From NCBI GenBank assembly GCA_947589685.1, contig CANQCN010000010.1:1-38796 (forward strand): DNA of 38,796 bases, written 5' to 3'. This DNA is from an uncultured Clostridia bacterium. Its GTDB lineage: Bacteria > Bacillota > Clostridia > Christensenellales > CAG-314. Under the pieces are notes generated by a model that was given only the letters and a program-made list of their open reading frames with translations, searched no databases and was not told the DNA's origin. Positions 24,117 to 34,000 of this stretch are shown piece after piece (position 1 is the stretch's first letter; the number at the start of each line of letters is the position of its first letter). Made by a program: the position numbers and the translations under genes.

Positions 24117-26750
24117 TTACTTGGCTCCCACAAAGTTGACGTCCCAAATCTGAGAAATGGGGCTTTGATACATAGTTGCCTCGCACAGCGTGTTGACGTC
24201 GACGATCTCGCTGTTGACAAGATACATATCCTTGCGTTGATAGGTGGGAAGCTCCACGGCAAGATCCATTACCAAATCGAGCGCTACGGCGTAATAGGGC
24301 TGACGTTCTTTCTGCGTGGCGAATTTACGTCCTAATTCGATTTGTTCAGCAAGCCTGTCGAGAATGTCCAGCTCTTCATGCGTGCCTTCTCTCAGCAGAT
24401 AGGGATAACCCCAATTCTTTACGCTGCTGGCAGTGCTGTCCTTGTGGTAGACCTGATACATATCGGGGTCGGAAGCGCTGCTCCAAGCCGCCGCCCATAT
24501 CTCCAAGCCGCCGCTCGCAAGCTTGCTGAGCGCCTGAGTGTCCTTGGTGACGGTGATGTCCATACCCAGCTTGTTGAGTATTTCAGCCGCTTTTGCCATG
24601 GTCTGGTAAGCGGGGTGGTCTTCCGTTTCGCCCGCAACGGTAAACGTAAACTTCAATCTGTTGCCCTCGGAATCTCTCAACACGCCGTCGGAGCCGGGCT
24701 CGCAGCCGGCAATATCAAGATATTCCTTGGATCTCGCGCCCGTTTCGTCATAGGGATAGTATTGTTCCGTCAAGCCTTCGGGGTACGCCCAACTGTTCTT
24801 GGACATAGAGCGGTAAATAAGGCTGACGTAGCTGTCTCCGCCGTAGTAGCTGCGGCAAAGAGAAATATCCATTGCGCTCATTATGGCCCTGCGCACGTTG
24901 ATGTCGTGGACCTTGTCGGCGTTTATTCCGATGTAACCGTAACCCATATAGTCCACTTCGATAGACTTTACGCCGGTGAGCTTGCTTACGCTTGCCGCAA
25001 TATCCGCCGTAGGCGCGGTCATAGACACATGCACTTCGGGATTTTGACCCGTGACCGCGTCCACCATCGCGTTGGTCGCCACTACCTTGTAGCGCAGGAA
25101 CTTGATGTAGGCGTTGTGACTGTCGTGCATAACGGTATCGAAGTAATTGTTGCGTTCGTAGTTGACGATGTTGTTGTTGTAAAATTGCGTTCTGCTGACG
25201 TTTTCCGCGTCGCCGACGCCCTTTTCCGTGCCGTTGCTTGCGCGGTACGGACCGGCTCCGCGAGGCACGAGGTTGGTGTTGATGACGTTCATAAAGTCGG
25301 GATCGGCATATTCTACGCCGAAGCCCTCGTAGTTCTTTTGCGTGTACTCGACGCCTTCCACCGTGATCTTGCTGTCCGCAAGCTCCTTAAATGCGGCTAT
25401 GGCTTCGGATGTGGAATAGTAATTCATTGGAGCGATACTGAAACTGAAACTCAATATCGCCTTGGGATCCAAGCCGTTGATACGGATCTTCAAAACTGTA
25501 CGGTTGCCGTCGAAAGTCGTGTCTCCGCCCTTGCTTGACGCGCCCGTCGTCGGGATCTTGTCCGCTTCGTACACGGCGATACCGCTGATGCTCTTGAACT
25601 GCATTTCGCCGTTGTGCAGCAGCTTGCCCTTTTCGTCGTTGACGGCATATTCGAAAAACTTGTTGCTCGTGGCGTAAATGGTGATGACCTGCGACAGCTT
25701 GGTCTTGAACTGCGCGCTGTTTTCGTTGGAGGGGAAGAAGTCGCTGAACACTCTGTTCACCATGGCTTCCTGACTGTGGTCGTATGTATCTGCCTGGTTG
25801 TACTCGAAGGTGTACTTGCGTATGCCCGTCTCACGCGAATCGCTGAGCTGCGTGGTCGTTTGCGTGATGAGACCGTACATCATTGCAAAAACTTCCCATT
25901 GTTCGCTGATATGCTTGTTGGTGTTGCCCTCTTGCGTGTACGTTTTCCACGCGGCGCCGGTAGTGATGGCGTCCGTCGCGTCGCTTCTTTGATAATACTT
26001 TTCGTATTCCTCGATGTTGGTCGCCGCAGCCACCCAGTCCTCGTTGAGTTCTTCGCGGAACTGCTCCTTTATCTTGGCGATGTCCTTTTTCGCTTCTTCG
26101 AGTTCGTCGCCGCTGAAAAGTTGATCGAGCGGAGTGTCGTTATCCAAACCGCACCAAGCTCTCAGCCTTTCCAGACGTTGCTGCGCTCTGGTCGTAGCAA
26201 GTTGATTGGTGTTGTTCTGCGCGTCGTCGGCGGCGGACTGCGTGCGGTAAGCGGACAAACCCTGAATGTCGATACTGTACATAGTGGACGAACCCGTGTA
26301 TACGGGGTCGAGATACACGTACATATTGAACAACACGTCCTTGATAGTGAGCGGAGTGCCGTCGCTGAACTTTACGCCGTCCTTGATGGCGAAATAGTAA
26401 TCGGTGTAGTAATTGCTGTAATCGCCGTCGCGATCGTAATCCGATTCGTCGCCGACGGTAATGACGGAAAAGCCCTCCGCTACCGAAGGTTGGTCCCAGC
26501 CCGCCACAACGTTGCCTTGCTCGTCCATAGACAACAAGCCTATTTGCGTTTGTCCCACCACGCTGCCGTCGGCGCCCGACGTGTAGGAGAAGGGATTGAA
26601 AACGCCGTCCAAAGGATCGGTACTAAGCACCAAAGGCGTTTTTTCGGTGTCGATCGCTTTGTCCTTGCAAGCTGCAAGCAATGCCGCCGCCTGTACGGCG
26701 AGCAGCAAGCACAGCACGATGCAAATGCTCTTTGTAAATTTGGATTTCAT
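24117..26750 (-). CDS. oppA: Oligopeptide-binding lipoprotein OppA, enlarged
   Basis: Extracellular peptide-binding component, anchored by lipid. It has 877 residues, against about 530-600 for usual SBP family 5 proteins. The signal peptide ends in lipobox LLAAC (24-28), Cys28. Family parts include TDPLDGVFNPFSYTSGADG, KFSDGTPLTIKDVLFN (about 128-143), then after the insertion LKIRINGLDPKAILSF and IAPMNYYS. About 250 extra residues (roughly 155-410) are charged and partly helical (ELEEAKKDIAKIKEQFREEL) with an ordered-looking second half. The ATG has GGAGG 7 nt upstream. It lies 27 nt behind the preceding lipoprotein gene, with no promoter visible in the gap. Confidence 0.93.
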   Translation of the reverse strand: MKSKFTKSICIVLCLLLAVQAAALLAACKDKAIDTEKTPLVLSTDPLDGVFNPFSYTSGADGSVVGQTQIGLLSMDEQGNVVAGWDQPSVAEGFSVITVGDESDYDRDGDYSNYYTDYYFAIKDGVKFSDGTPLTIKDVLFNMYVYLDPVYTGSSTMYSIDIQGLSAYRTQSAADDAQNNTNQLATTRAQQRLERLRAWCGLDNDTPLDQLFSGDELEEAKKDIAKIKEQFREELNEDWVAAATNIEEYEKYYQRSDATDAITTGAAWKTYTQEGNTNKHISEQWEVFAMMYGLITQTTTQLSDSRETGIRKYTFEYNQADTYDHSQEAMVNRVFSDFFPSNENSAQFKTKLSQVITIYATSNKFFEYAVNDEKGKLLHNGEMQFKSISGIAVYEADKIPTTGASSKGGDTTFDGNRTVLKIRINGLDPKAILSFSFSIAPMNYYSTSEAIAAFKELADSKITVEGVEYTQKNYEGFGVEYADPDFMNVINTNLVPRGAGPYRASNGTEKGVGDAENVSRTQFYNNNIVNYERNNYFDTVMHDSHNAYIKFLRYKVVATNAMVDAVTGQNPEVHVSMTAPTADIAASVSKLTGVKSIEVDYMGYGYIGINADKVHDINVRRAIMSAMDISLCRSYYGGDSYVSLIYRSMSKNSWAYPEGLTEQYYPYDETGARSKEYLDIAGCEPGSDGVLRDSEGNRLKFTFTVAGETEDHPAYQTMAKAAEILNKLGMDITVTKDTQALSKLASGGLEIWAAAWSSASDPDMYQVYHKDSTASSVKNWGYPYLLREGTHEELDILDRLAEQIELGRKFATQKERQPYYAVALDLVMDLAVELPTYQRKDMYLVNSEIVDVNTLCEATMYQSPISQIWDVNFVGAK

Positions 26751-26777
26751 TTTTCTTTCCTCCGTTAAGAAGATTTT

Positions 26778-27911
26778 TTATTTGATCGTGGGCAAATAAG
26801 CGTTGCCCTCCGCCACAAAAGTTCCCTCGACGATCTTGTCTTTTTCCTTTTCGACATCGAATGAGGAACCGAACAGCATTTCTTTCAATACGCAGTTGTC
26901 CAATACGATATTTTCGAATACGCAGTCTCCGTGCGCCTCGCCCGCCATGAACGCGTAAAAGTAATTTTGCGGAAGATTGTTGACTATGCGGCCTTGTACC
27001 GAGCAATCCTTGAAGGTGACGTTGCGTATCGTGGCTCCGTTAAGCTGCGAAAACAATCCGATATACATGCTTGCGGCGCCGGTACCGAGCGCGTTTTGGC
27101 GCAGATAGTTGAGGTTGGATATTACGTGACCGTTGCCCTCTATCACGCCGTTGAACACGTTAGGCGCGGTCATCTTGGTGTAGCCGTCCTCGTCCGCAAG
27201 GGAGGACATATCTATGTCGTTCATCAGGTACAGTCTCGCTCCCGCGGAAACGGAACGCAGATCCGACGCTTGCCTTATCAAAGTCCAACTGCCGGAGATA
27301 AATTGCGCGTACAGCTCGCAAACGGGCTCTTGCTGAGTGCAGCCGTGCGCAAAAGGCTTGTCGGCGGAAACCTCGAATGGTTCGGTGCATTGTTCGTCGG
27401 AAAACAGTTGTACAAACGTGTTTCCCGTCCAACTCGGTACGGAAACAAAGGTGATCTCGGCGGCGTTGTCGCCGATGTTGAAGTAGCTGTCCTCTTCGGA
27501 GAGCGTTCCGTCCAACAAATAGTTGAAATGTATGCGATATTGCACTTCCCACTTGCCGTAAAGCGTTATATCCTCGTAGACCTTGTCGGAAAAATCCCAT
27601 TTTTTGCCGTAGCTTACGGTGCCGTCGTCGTTCAACGTGCCTTCGTAGTAACCCGCAAACACAAATCCCATCGCGATCGGAGCGGTCGTATCTTTGGTCA
27701 CGCCCGGTTCGGGAATGGGAGAACCGGGTTTAAGACGGTAGTCCAACACGCCCGATTTCAAGCTGTCCAACACCGCTTTGACCGTGTTGCCCTGCTCTTG
27801 TACGAATTGATTGGGATCTTCGCTCCGCTTGCATGCGGCAAGCAACGCAACGCTTGTTGCAAACAGCGTCGCGCACAGCGCAAGAAGCAATATTTTCGTA
27901 AATTTTTTCAT
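26778..27911 (-). CDS. Surface lipoprotein with InlB-type and GLUG-like repeats
   Basis: It has 377 residues. The signal peptide ends in lipobox LLAAC (23-27), Cys27. One InlB B-type beta-grasp repeat is suggested by FVFAGYYEGTLNDDG...DKVYEDITLYGKW (about 88-122), with a second degenerate one after it. The C-terminal half has a right-handed beta-helix look: LYLMNDIDMSSL, FNGVIEGNGHVISNL, YIGLFSQLNGATIRNVTFKDCSV, close to GLUG repeats. A role in adhesion or substrate binding is likely; no catalytic motif is seen. Its ATG overlaps the TAA of the preceding gene by one base (TAATG), with GAGGAG immediately before. Confidence 0.85.
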   Translation of the reverse strand: MKKFTKILLLALCATLFATSVALLAACKRSEDPNQFVQEQGNTVKAVLDSLKSGVLDYRLKPGSPIPEPGVTKDTTAPIAMGFVFAGYYEGTLNDDGTVSYGKKWDFSDKVYEDITLYGKWEVQYRIHFNYLLDGTLSEEDSYFNIGDNAAEITFVSVPSWTGNTFVQLFSDEQCTEPFEVSADKPFAHGCTQQEPVCELYAQFISGSWTLIRQASDLRSVSAGARLYLMNDIDMSSLADEDGYTKMTAPNVFNGVIEGNGHVISNLNYLRQNALGTGAASMYIGLFSQLNGATIRNVTFKDCSVQGRIVNNLPQNYFYAFMAGEAHGDCVFENIVLDNCVLKEMLFGSSFDVEKEKDKIVEGTFVAEGNAYLPTIK

Positions 27912-30900
27912 TAGTCCTCCTCAATGGGCAAAATGTAATCCGCCAATCTGTTGAGACCTGAGTTCCAAGCCGCTTTGTACGCTTCCACGCTGTCGGCGGG
28001 AACATATATTTGCGCGCTGGTCAGACTGAACACGCCTATTCCGTTGGGATAAGCGTCGTTGCGATAGGAGTCGAACAAAATGCCGCTGCCGGGGTGCAAC
28101 ACGGGCACGTCGGCGGCGCTTGAAGCGTGCTTGTAGACGGTGAAGCTTCTGAGACGCGGATTTTCCGCAAAGGAGCCGCCCGTGATCGTTTGCAGCGCGA
28201 CCGCCTCGTGTTGCGGCGAGCCTATCGTGACCTCGGACAGATATTCGCAGCCCGCAAAGGCAATGAGTCCTATCTCTCTGACGGAGGCGGGCAACGCAAG
28301 CTTGGTGATAGCGCTTATGCCGAAGGCGCTTGTGCCGATCTTTTTGAGACGGCTGTTCGCCGCGTCGAACGTCAACTCGATAAAGTTGTATTGAATATCG
28401 TCGTCGCCGTCGGCTGCCAAAGTGCCGTTTACTCCGACGTAAGTGAATGCGCTTTGTCCTATTTCAACGATATTGTCGCTGAGTACCAACCGAGAAACTT
28501 TGGAGCCGAGAGTTTGATTGCCCGTTGAAGAGTCGGTACTCGACTCCGCAAGGAACGCCGCGCTCCCTATCGTAAGGTCGTTGCTGCCGCCCTTGAATAC
28601 GATGCTTTCCAAATCGGCGATCACCGCAAAAGCCAGATCTCCTATCGAAGTGACGCCGCTGCCGATGACAACGGACTTGATGTTGTCGCTGTCGTAGTAG
28701 GCGTAGTTGCCTATCGTTTTGACGGTGTCGGGGATTATCGCTTCCGTGAGCGACGTGTTGAAAAACGCCGCCGATCCCACGCTTGTGTAATCGTTGCCAA
28801 CGTCGAACTCCGACACGCTGGTGCAGTAAGCAAAGGCGTTGCGGGGTATCTCGGTCAAGCCGCCGCTGACGACGATGCGTTTCAGCAACGGCGGACATTT
28901 TTCCGCGGAGACGTTGATGTTGTCGTTGGCTCCCGACGTCACCGTCGCGCCGAATACGTAAAGCATATAGTTGTTGCTCGTACGGCTGCCGCCGACAAAG
29001 GGCACGGTCAGCTCGGTGAGCTTGCTCATACCCTCGAAAGCGCCGAACTCTATCCTCGAAACGCTGTTGGGCACGGTGAGGACGGAAACGGAGCTTTTGT
29101 ACAACGCTCCCGACTTGATGGAAGAAACGGTCGGAGCAAAATTCAGGTCCGTCTTGGCGGAAGGAACAAACACCAATTCCGTTTGCGACTTGTTGTACAA
29201 CGCGCCGTCATAGACCGAATACGCCGAGTTGCTCGGCGCAACGGAAAATTCGGCGAGATCGGCTGCCCCGTGGAAAGCGGCGCTGTCGACCGAGGTCACT
29301 CTGCCGCCCAATTCGAAAGAGGTAAACGCCGTGTAGCCGAAGGCGTATTTGCCAATGGATGCCACGTTGTCCAATCCCGAAACGGATTTCAAGCCGTTGC
29401 AGCCGTAAAAGGCGTAGTCGGCAACGCGAGAGAGCGAATAGTTTGTAAAGACGATCCGTTGCAACGTCGCGGGCACGTACAATCCCGTAGACGTGTTGCG
29501 TTCGGGAGAGCCTGCGCCGAACCAATAAGCCACAAACGGATAAGAATTGTCGATGTCGCTGACGGTAAGCTCGGTCAACGCTTTCATTCCTTCAAGCGCG
29601 GACGCGGCGATATTTTTGCCCGAAAGATCGAGGTTCTTGATGACCGTATCTCCCCAAAACGCGTAAGATTCGATAGATGAGATACGTCCCGACGGCGTGT
29701 AACTGTCCTCGTTTTTGTTGACCTCAGTCTTGAAGTGCAGCACCAGCTTGTTGCCGTCGGTGAGAGTGCCGTTGTCGCCGTCCACGGCGTAATTGGCGTT
29801 GCCGCCCGTCATTTCCGAAATATTCGTGCAGCCCTTGAATACCGCTTTGCCCAACGTGTTGAGCGCGGCGGGAATATGGACCTTTTTTACGCCGCTGTTT
29901 GCAAACGCGTAAGGATAGATCGTGGTCACGCCGTCGGGAATATCGACTTCCGTCAAAGACGAACAGTTGACGAAAGCGTCAGAGCCTATTTCCGTCAATT
30001 GACTGCCGAATTGCACGCTGTCGAGCTGTTGACAGTTGGCAAACGCTCCTTCGGGGACGGTAGCAAGGAGAGAAATATCCGCGTTGCCGTCCAGCCTCTC
30101 GCAACCGCCGAAAGCAAATTTGCCGAGAACGGAAACGTTTGAAAGGTCTATCGCGGAAAGATGACTGCATTTGTAAAAGGCATAGCTGCCTATCGAAGCG
30201 ACGCTTTGCGGCAAAAACACTTGTTCCAACTCCGCGCCCTCGAATACGCCGTCGCCTATCGCAACGATAGTTGTTCCGCCGTGCTTGGACGGGACGAATA
30301 TCTGTTTGCCATCGCCCGTGTAGTCTATCACCGAGCCGCCTCCGTACACGAGCCCGACGCTTTCGCGAATGCCGTACAGAGTAACGTCGCTATCGACAAC
30401 GCTGTCGAAATCGAAAGGAACGGTCGTTTGCTCATTGATGTACCAGGTGCAACTTATATCCTCGCCGACAAACGGTTCGGCAACTTTTTCTCCCGCGGGA
30501 ACGGGGATCTCCGTCGCGTCGTCGAGAACGAATTTCACATAGTTGTAGCCGTTGCTTTTGCCCCACCTTGCATAAAGAGTAAGCACGCCGGACGCAAACG
30601 GTCCCGATACATACGGCTGACCGTCCTCGGTGTACCAGCCCTCGAAAGAATAGCCCTCTTTTTCGGGGACGGGCAACATATCCTGTCGCACGGTATCGCC
30701 GACGGTTCCCACCAGCTCGCTCTCCGCGCTGCCGCCGTTGCTGTCGAAAACTATCTTGCCGCTTTCGGCGGGCAGCCAACCGGCATAGACGGTCACGTCG
30801 GAGTTGGGCATACGGCGGAAGTCGAAGGGCGTGGTGAGCGCCTCGTCGGCGTACCAATTGTCAAAGGTAAAGTACTGTTTTGTCGTGACGGGAGGCTCGA

Positions 30901-31054
30901 TCTTGCCGCCGCCTCTGAAAACGACGGGGTCCACCTCCGTGCCTCCCTTGGTATCGAAGATCGCGGTGTGTTTTCCTCCGCATGCGCCGAGCGTAAACAA
31001 TGCCGCGAGAAGCAAAACAACCAGTATCGCAACAAATTTGCTATTTGTTTTCAT
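27911..31054 (-). CDS. Large InlB/BspA-type leucine-rich-repeat lipoprotein
   Basis: It has 1047 residues. The signal peptide ends in lipobox TLGAC (21-25), Cys25. Two clear InlB B-repeats (about 30-93 and 98-164, ending in YAGW and YARW) and a third weaker one (about 170-230) are followed by some 30 BspA-type leucine-rich repeats (about 240-960) of the form IGSYAFYKCSHLSAIDLSNVS. The C-terminal end (VYVPADSVEAYKAAWN) is the usual capping motif of such proteins. BspA-type repeats commonly mediate binding to host proteins or to other cells. The start overlaps the end of the protease gene by 14 nt; the stop overlaps the next start. Confidence 0.92.
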   Translation of the reverse strand: MKTNSKFVAILVVLLLAALFTLGACGGKHTAIFDTKGGTEVDPVVFRGGGKIEPPVTTKQYFTFDNWYADEALTTPFDFRRMPNSDVTVYAGWLPAESGKIVFDSNGGSAESELVGTVGDTVRQDMLPVPEKEGYSFEGWYTEDGQPYVSGPFASGVLTLYARWGKSNGYNYVKFVLDDATEIPVPAGEKVAEPFVGEDISCTWYINEQTTVPFDFDSVVDSDVTLYGIRESVGLVYGGGSVIDYTGDGKQIFVPSKHGGTTIVAIGDGVFEGAELEQVFLPQSVASIGSYAFYKCSHLSAIDLSNVSVLGKFAFGGCERLDGNADISLLATVPEGAFANCQQLDSVQFGSQLTEIGSDAFVNCSSLTEVDIPDGVTTIYPYAFANSGVKKVHIPAALNTLGKAVFKGCTNISEMTGGNANYAVDGDNGTLTDGNKLVLHFKTEVNKNEDSYTPSGRISSIESYAFWGDTVIKNLDLSGKNIAASALEGMKALTELTVSDIDNSYPFVAYWFGAGSPERNTSTGLYVPATLQRIVFTNYSLSRVADYAFYGCNGLKSVSGLDNVASIGKYAFGYTAFTSFELGGRVTSVDSAAFHGAADLAEFSVAPSNSAYSVYDGALYNKSQTELVFVPSAKTDLNFAPTVSSIKSGALYKSSVSVLTVPNSVSRIEFGAFEGMSKLTELTVPFVGGSRTSNNYMLYVFGATVTSGANDNINVSAEKCPPLLKRIVVSGGLTEIPRNAFAYCTSVSEFDVGNDYTSVGSAAFFNTSLTEAIIPDTVKTIGNYAYYDSDNIKSVVIGSGVTSIGDLAFAVIADLESIVFKGGSNDLTIGSAAFLAESSTDSSTGNQTLGSKVSRLVLSDNIVEIGQSAFTYVGVNGTLAADGDDDIQYNFIELTFDAANSRLKKIGTSAFGISAITKLALPASVREIGLIAFAGCEYLSEVTIGSPQHEAVALQTITGGSFAENPRLRSFTVYKHASSAADVPVLHPGSGILFDSYRNDAYPNGIGVFSLTSAQIYVPADSVEAYKAAWNSGLNRLADYILPIEED

Positions 31055-34000
31055 CGTCTGCCTCCTTTGCGTCGTCCGCGGCGACGGCTTTGCGTTTTTT
31101 AAGCACCAGCACCGTCGTTACTATCGCCGCAGCGACTATTATCGCCGCCCCTATCGAAAGGAACGTGGGCAGCATCCAACCGTCGGACGGTTTTTGCGGT
31201 TCGGGCGGTTGGTTGGGATCTACGGAAACGCTCAATTGTTCTTCCGCCTTGGCAAGCTTGTCGATATTCGCTACGCTTGCGACGATCTCGCCGCTTGCAC
31301 GATCGAGCGCGTTGCGCAATGCGTAAACCTCGTTGCGGTCGGCTTCGGTAACAATTTCGGGCAACGCCGCGATGCGGTCGTCTATCACCTTGGCGAGCTG
31401 TTTTTCCAATTGCGGCAGCTTGTCGGCAACGTCTTTCAAAAACGCCTTTTGCGTTTCGTCCAGCGAATTGTAGATACGTCTCAACAATACCAACTCGGAC
31501 AGGTCGTCGATGGTGAGCGTTTCGACGTTCATCGCTTTGAGAGAGTCCTCCATATCCATAGTGGTCTGCGTGCGCACCACCGTATCCGACGATGTGAGGT
31601 TGTTAGCCATATACTGCTGCCAATTGTAAGCGTCGTAGCCGCTGCCGTTTTTGGGATAAATCACCGTGACGGCGGAGCTTGCGCCCGTTTCAAAAGTGTT
31701 GTAACCGTGGCTGTCAATGCCCGCCTCGCTGTCGTAGAACGTCTCCAACACGGGCGCCGCGGCGCAGTTGAGAGTTATGTTTTGCAGCGCGGTGCAGTGA
31801 TAGAACGCTCCCTCGCCCAACGCCTGCAATCTGTCGGGGAGAGTGATGTCCGTAAGATGAACGTTGTTTGCAAAGGCGTAAGCCTCCACGCGCACCGTCC
31901 TTGCGTCGGCTGTATACTCCGTCTTGAAGTTGCCCTCTTCGTCGGCGTTGGCAACGGGATAGTACACCAACATCACCAAGCCGTTGGGCAGATTTTTGTA
32001 CAACACGCCCTCGTCGTCCACAAAGTAAAGTGCGTTGTCTGCGGATACCGTAACTTTTTCCAAACGGCTCGCTCCGTAGAATGCTTGTCTGTCTGCCGTT
32101 TCGAAGTCGGCGGGCAAGTCAAGCTGTCTGACTGCGGTACTGCCGAAAGCGGACGTGCCGATACTGCGCAATTTGCCGAAGCTTACGTTTGCAAGCTTGG
32201 TCGCGCCCACGAAAGCCTCTCTGCCCACGGACTGCGCTTCGGGCATGTCGAGAGATGTAAGGGACGAACAGTTGTAAAACGCGCGGTCTTGGATATTTAC
32301 CGCTTTGGGTATCTCAACCGTGACGAGCTTGGTGCAGGATTGGAACGCCAATTCGCCTATCGTTTTTGCTTCTTCCAAAATGACCGTTTCCAACGAGGTG
32401 CAGCCGCCGAACGCGTTGGCGCCCACTTCGATGAGGTTCGGCGCCCACACGGAGGTTATCGAGCTGCGCACAAACGCTTCCGTACCGACGCTTTCGACAT
32501 ATCTGAGGTCGATATTCTGCAAAGGACTTTGATCGTAACCCGTGAGGTCGGCGTTGTACTTTGCAAACGCGCCTCCGCCGATACTCTTTACCGAACTCGG
32601 CAGGTCGACGGATCTGAGTTGGTTGCAGTTGAGGAACATAAAGTCCGCTATTGCGGTGAGATTTTGCGAAAGCTTGACGCTGCTCAACGACGTGCAGTAG
32701 CCGAAAGCTCCGTAGCCAACGCTCGTGATACTGTCGGGCATATTGATCGTCGTAAGCATCGGACAGTAAGCGAAAGCAAATTCGCCGATACTCTCCAAGC
32801 CGTCATTGAAGGTGACGCTTGCCAGATTGGCGCTTTGAGCGAACACGTTGTTGCCCAAATTTTTGAGATTTCTGCCCAATCTGACCCTCGTGAGCTTTGT
32901 GTTGAAGAACGCGCTGTCGCCGAGATGAACGAGAGTGTCCGGCAATACCAGCTCTCCGCTCAATCCGAATGTGGTAAGCACGGTGTTGCTTGTGGGGATG
33001 AAGAACGCGCTGTCGCCGATGTACTCGACGCTGTTGAAGCACGTCTGCCATGCGCGGAGATTGCTTGCGCCGTAAAATGCGGCTGTGCCGATGTATGTGA
33101 CGTTGCCGAGATTGAGCGAATCCAACGCCGACGCGGAATAGAACGCGTAATCGTCTATCACGGTCACGTTTGCGCCCGTAACGGACTGTACGCGCGTCGC
33201 CGCAAATGCGTTTGCGCCTATTTCCGTCACCGTTGAGGGCAAAACGACGTCCGACTGCACGTGTCCGTAGGGGAACAACAGCACCTTGCGCATGGCTTTG
33301 TCGAACAAAATACCGTTGTTGGCGGTAAGGTAGGGGTTGCCCTCCTCCACCGTGAAAGCGCTCAATCTTCTGCACCCGTTAAATGCGCCGGGATCTATCG
33401 CGGTAAGCTTTGCCCCGTCCGAAATTATCACTTCGGCAAGGCTGCTGTAACTTGCCAGCATATCGTTGTCGTAACCGTAGGCTTGCGTGCCGAGATATTC
33501 CACGCCGTCGGGTATCGTGACGGAAACGAGGCTCAGGCAGTCGGCAAAGGCAAAGCTTTCTATCACGCGCACTTCGCTGCGGTAATTTACTTCGGAAAGC
33601 GCCTGACAGTCGTAAAACGCCGCCATACCTATGGTGTCAACGGCATTGTTGACGGTCACGGAGCCGAGCGACGAACACTCGGCAAAGGCAAATTCGCCTA
33701 TGGCGGGACCGTTGAGGGTCACCTCGGTAAGTCCCACGCAGCCGTAAAAGCCGTAGTCTCCTATCGGCGTGAAGGGACCCGTGATTATCTGCGTTACGCG
33801 AGAACACAACGCAAACGCCATTTGTCCCATCGATTTGATGTTTGTTATATCCAGCACGTTGAGAGACTCGCAATACATAAAGGAGCGAGGTCCCACCGAG
33901 AACACGTGATCGAAGCTGATGTCGTCCAGCGCGCCGTCCATAATAAACGCCATTTCGCCTATCGTGCTTACGCCGCCGAGGTCCACTTTTTTAAGAGAGG

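Noticed and set aside
21902-27914. Antisense plus-strand frames within the opp region
   Set aside because: They oppose genes with intact family motifs and have no independent support.
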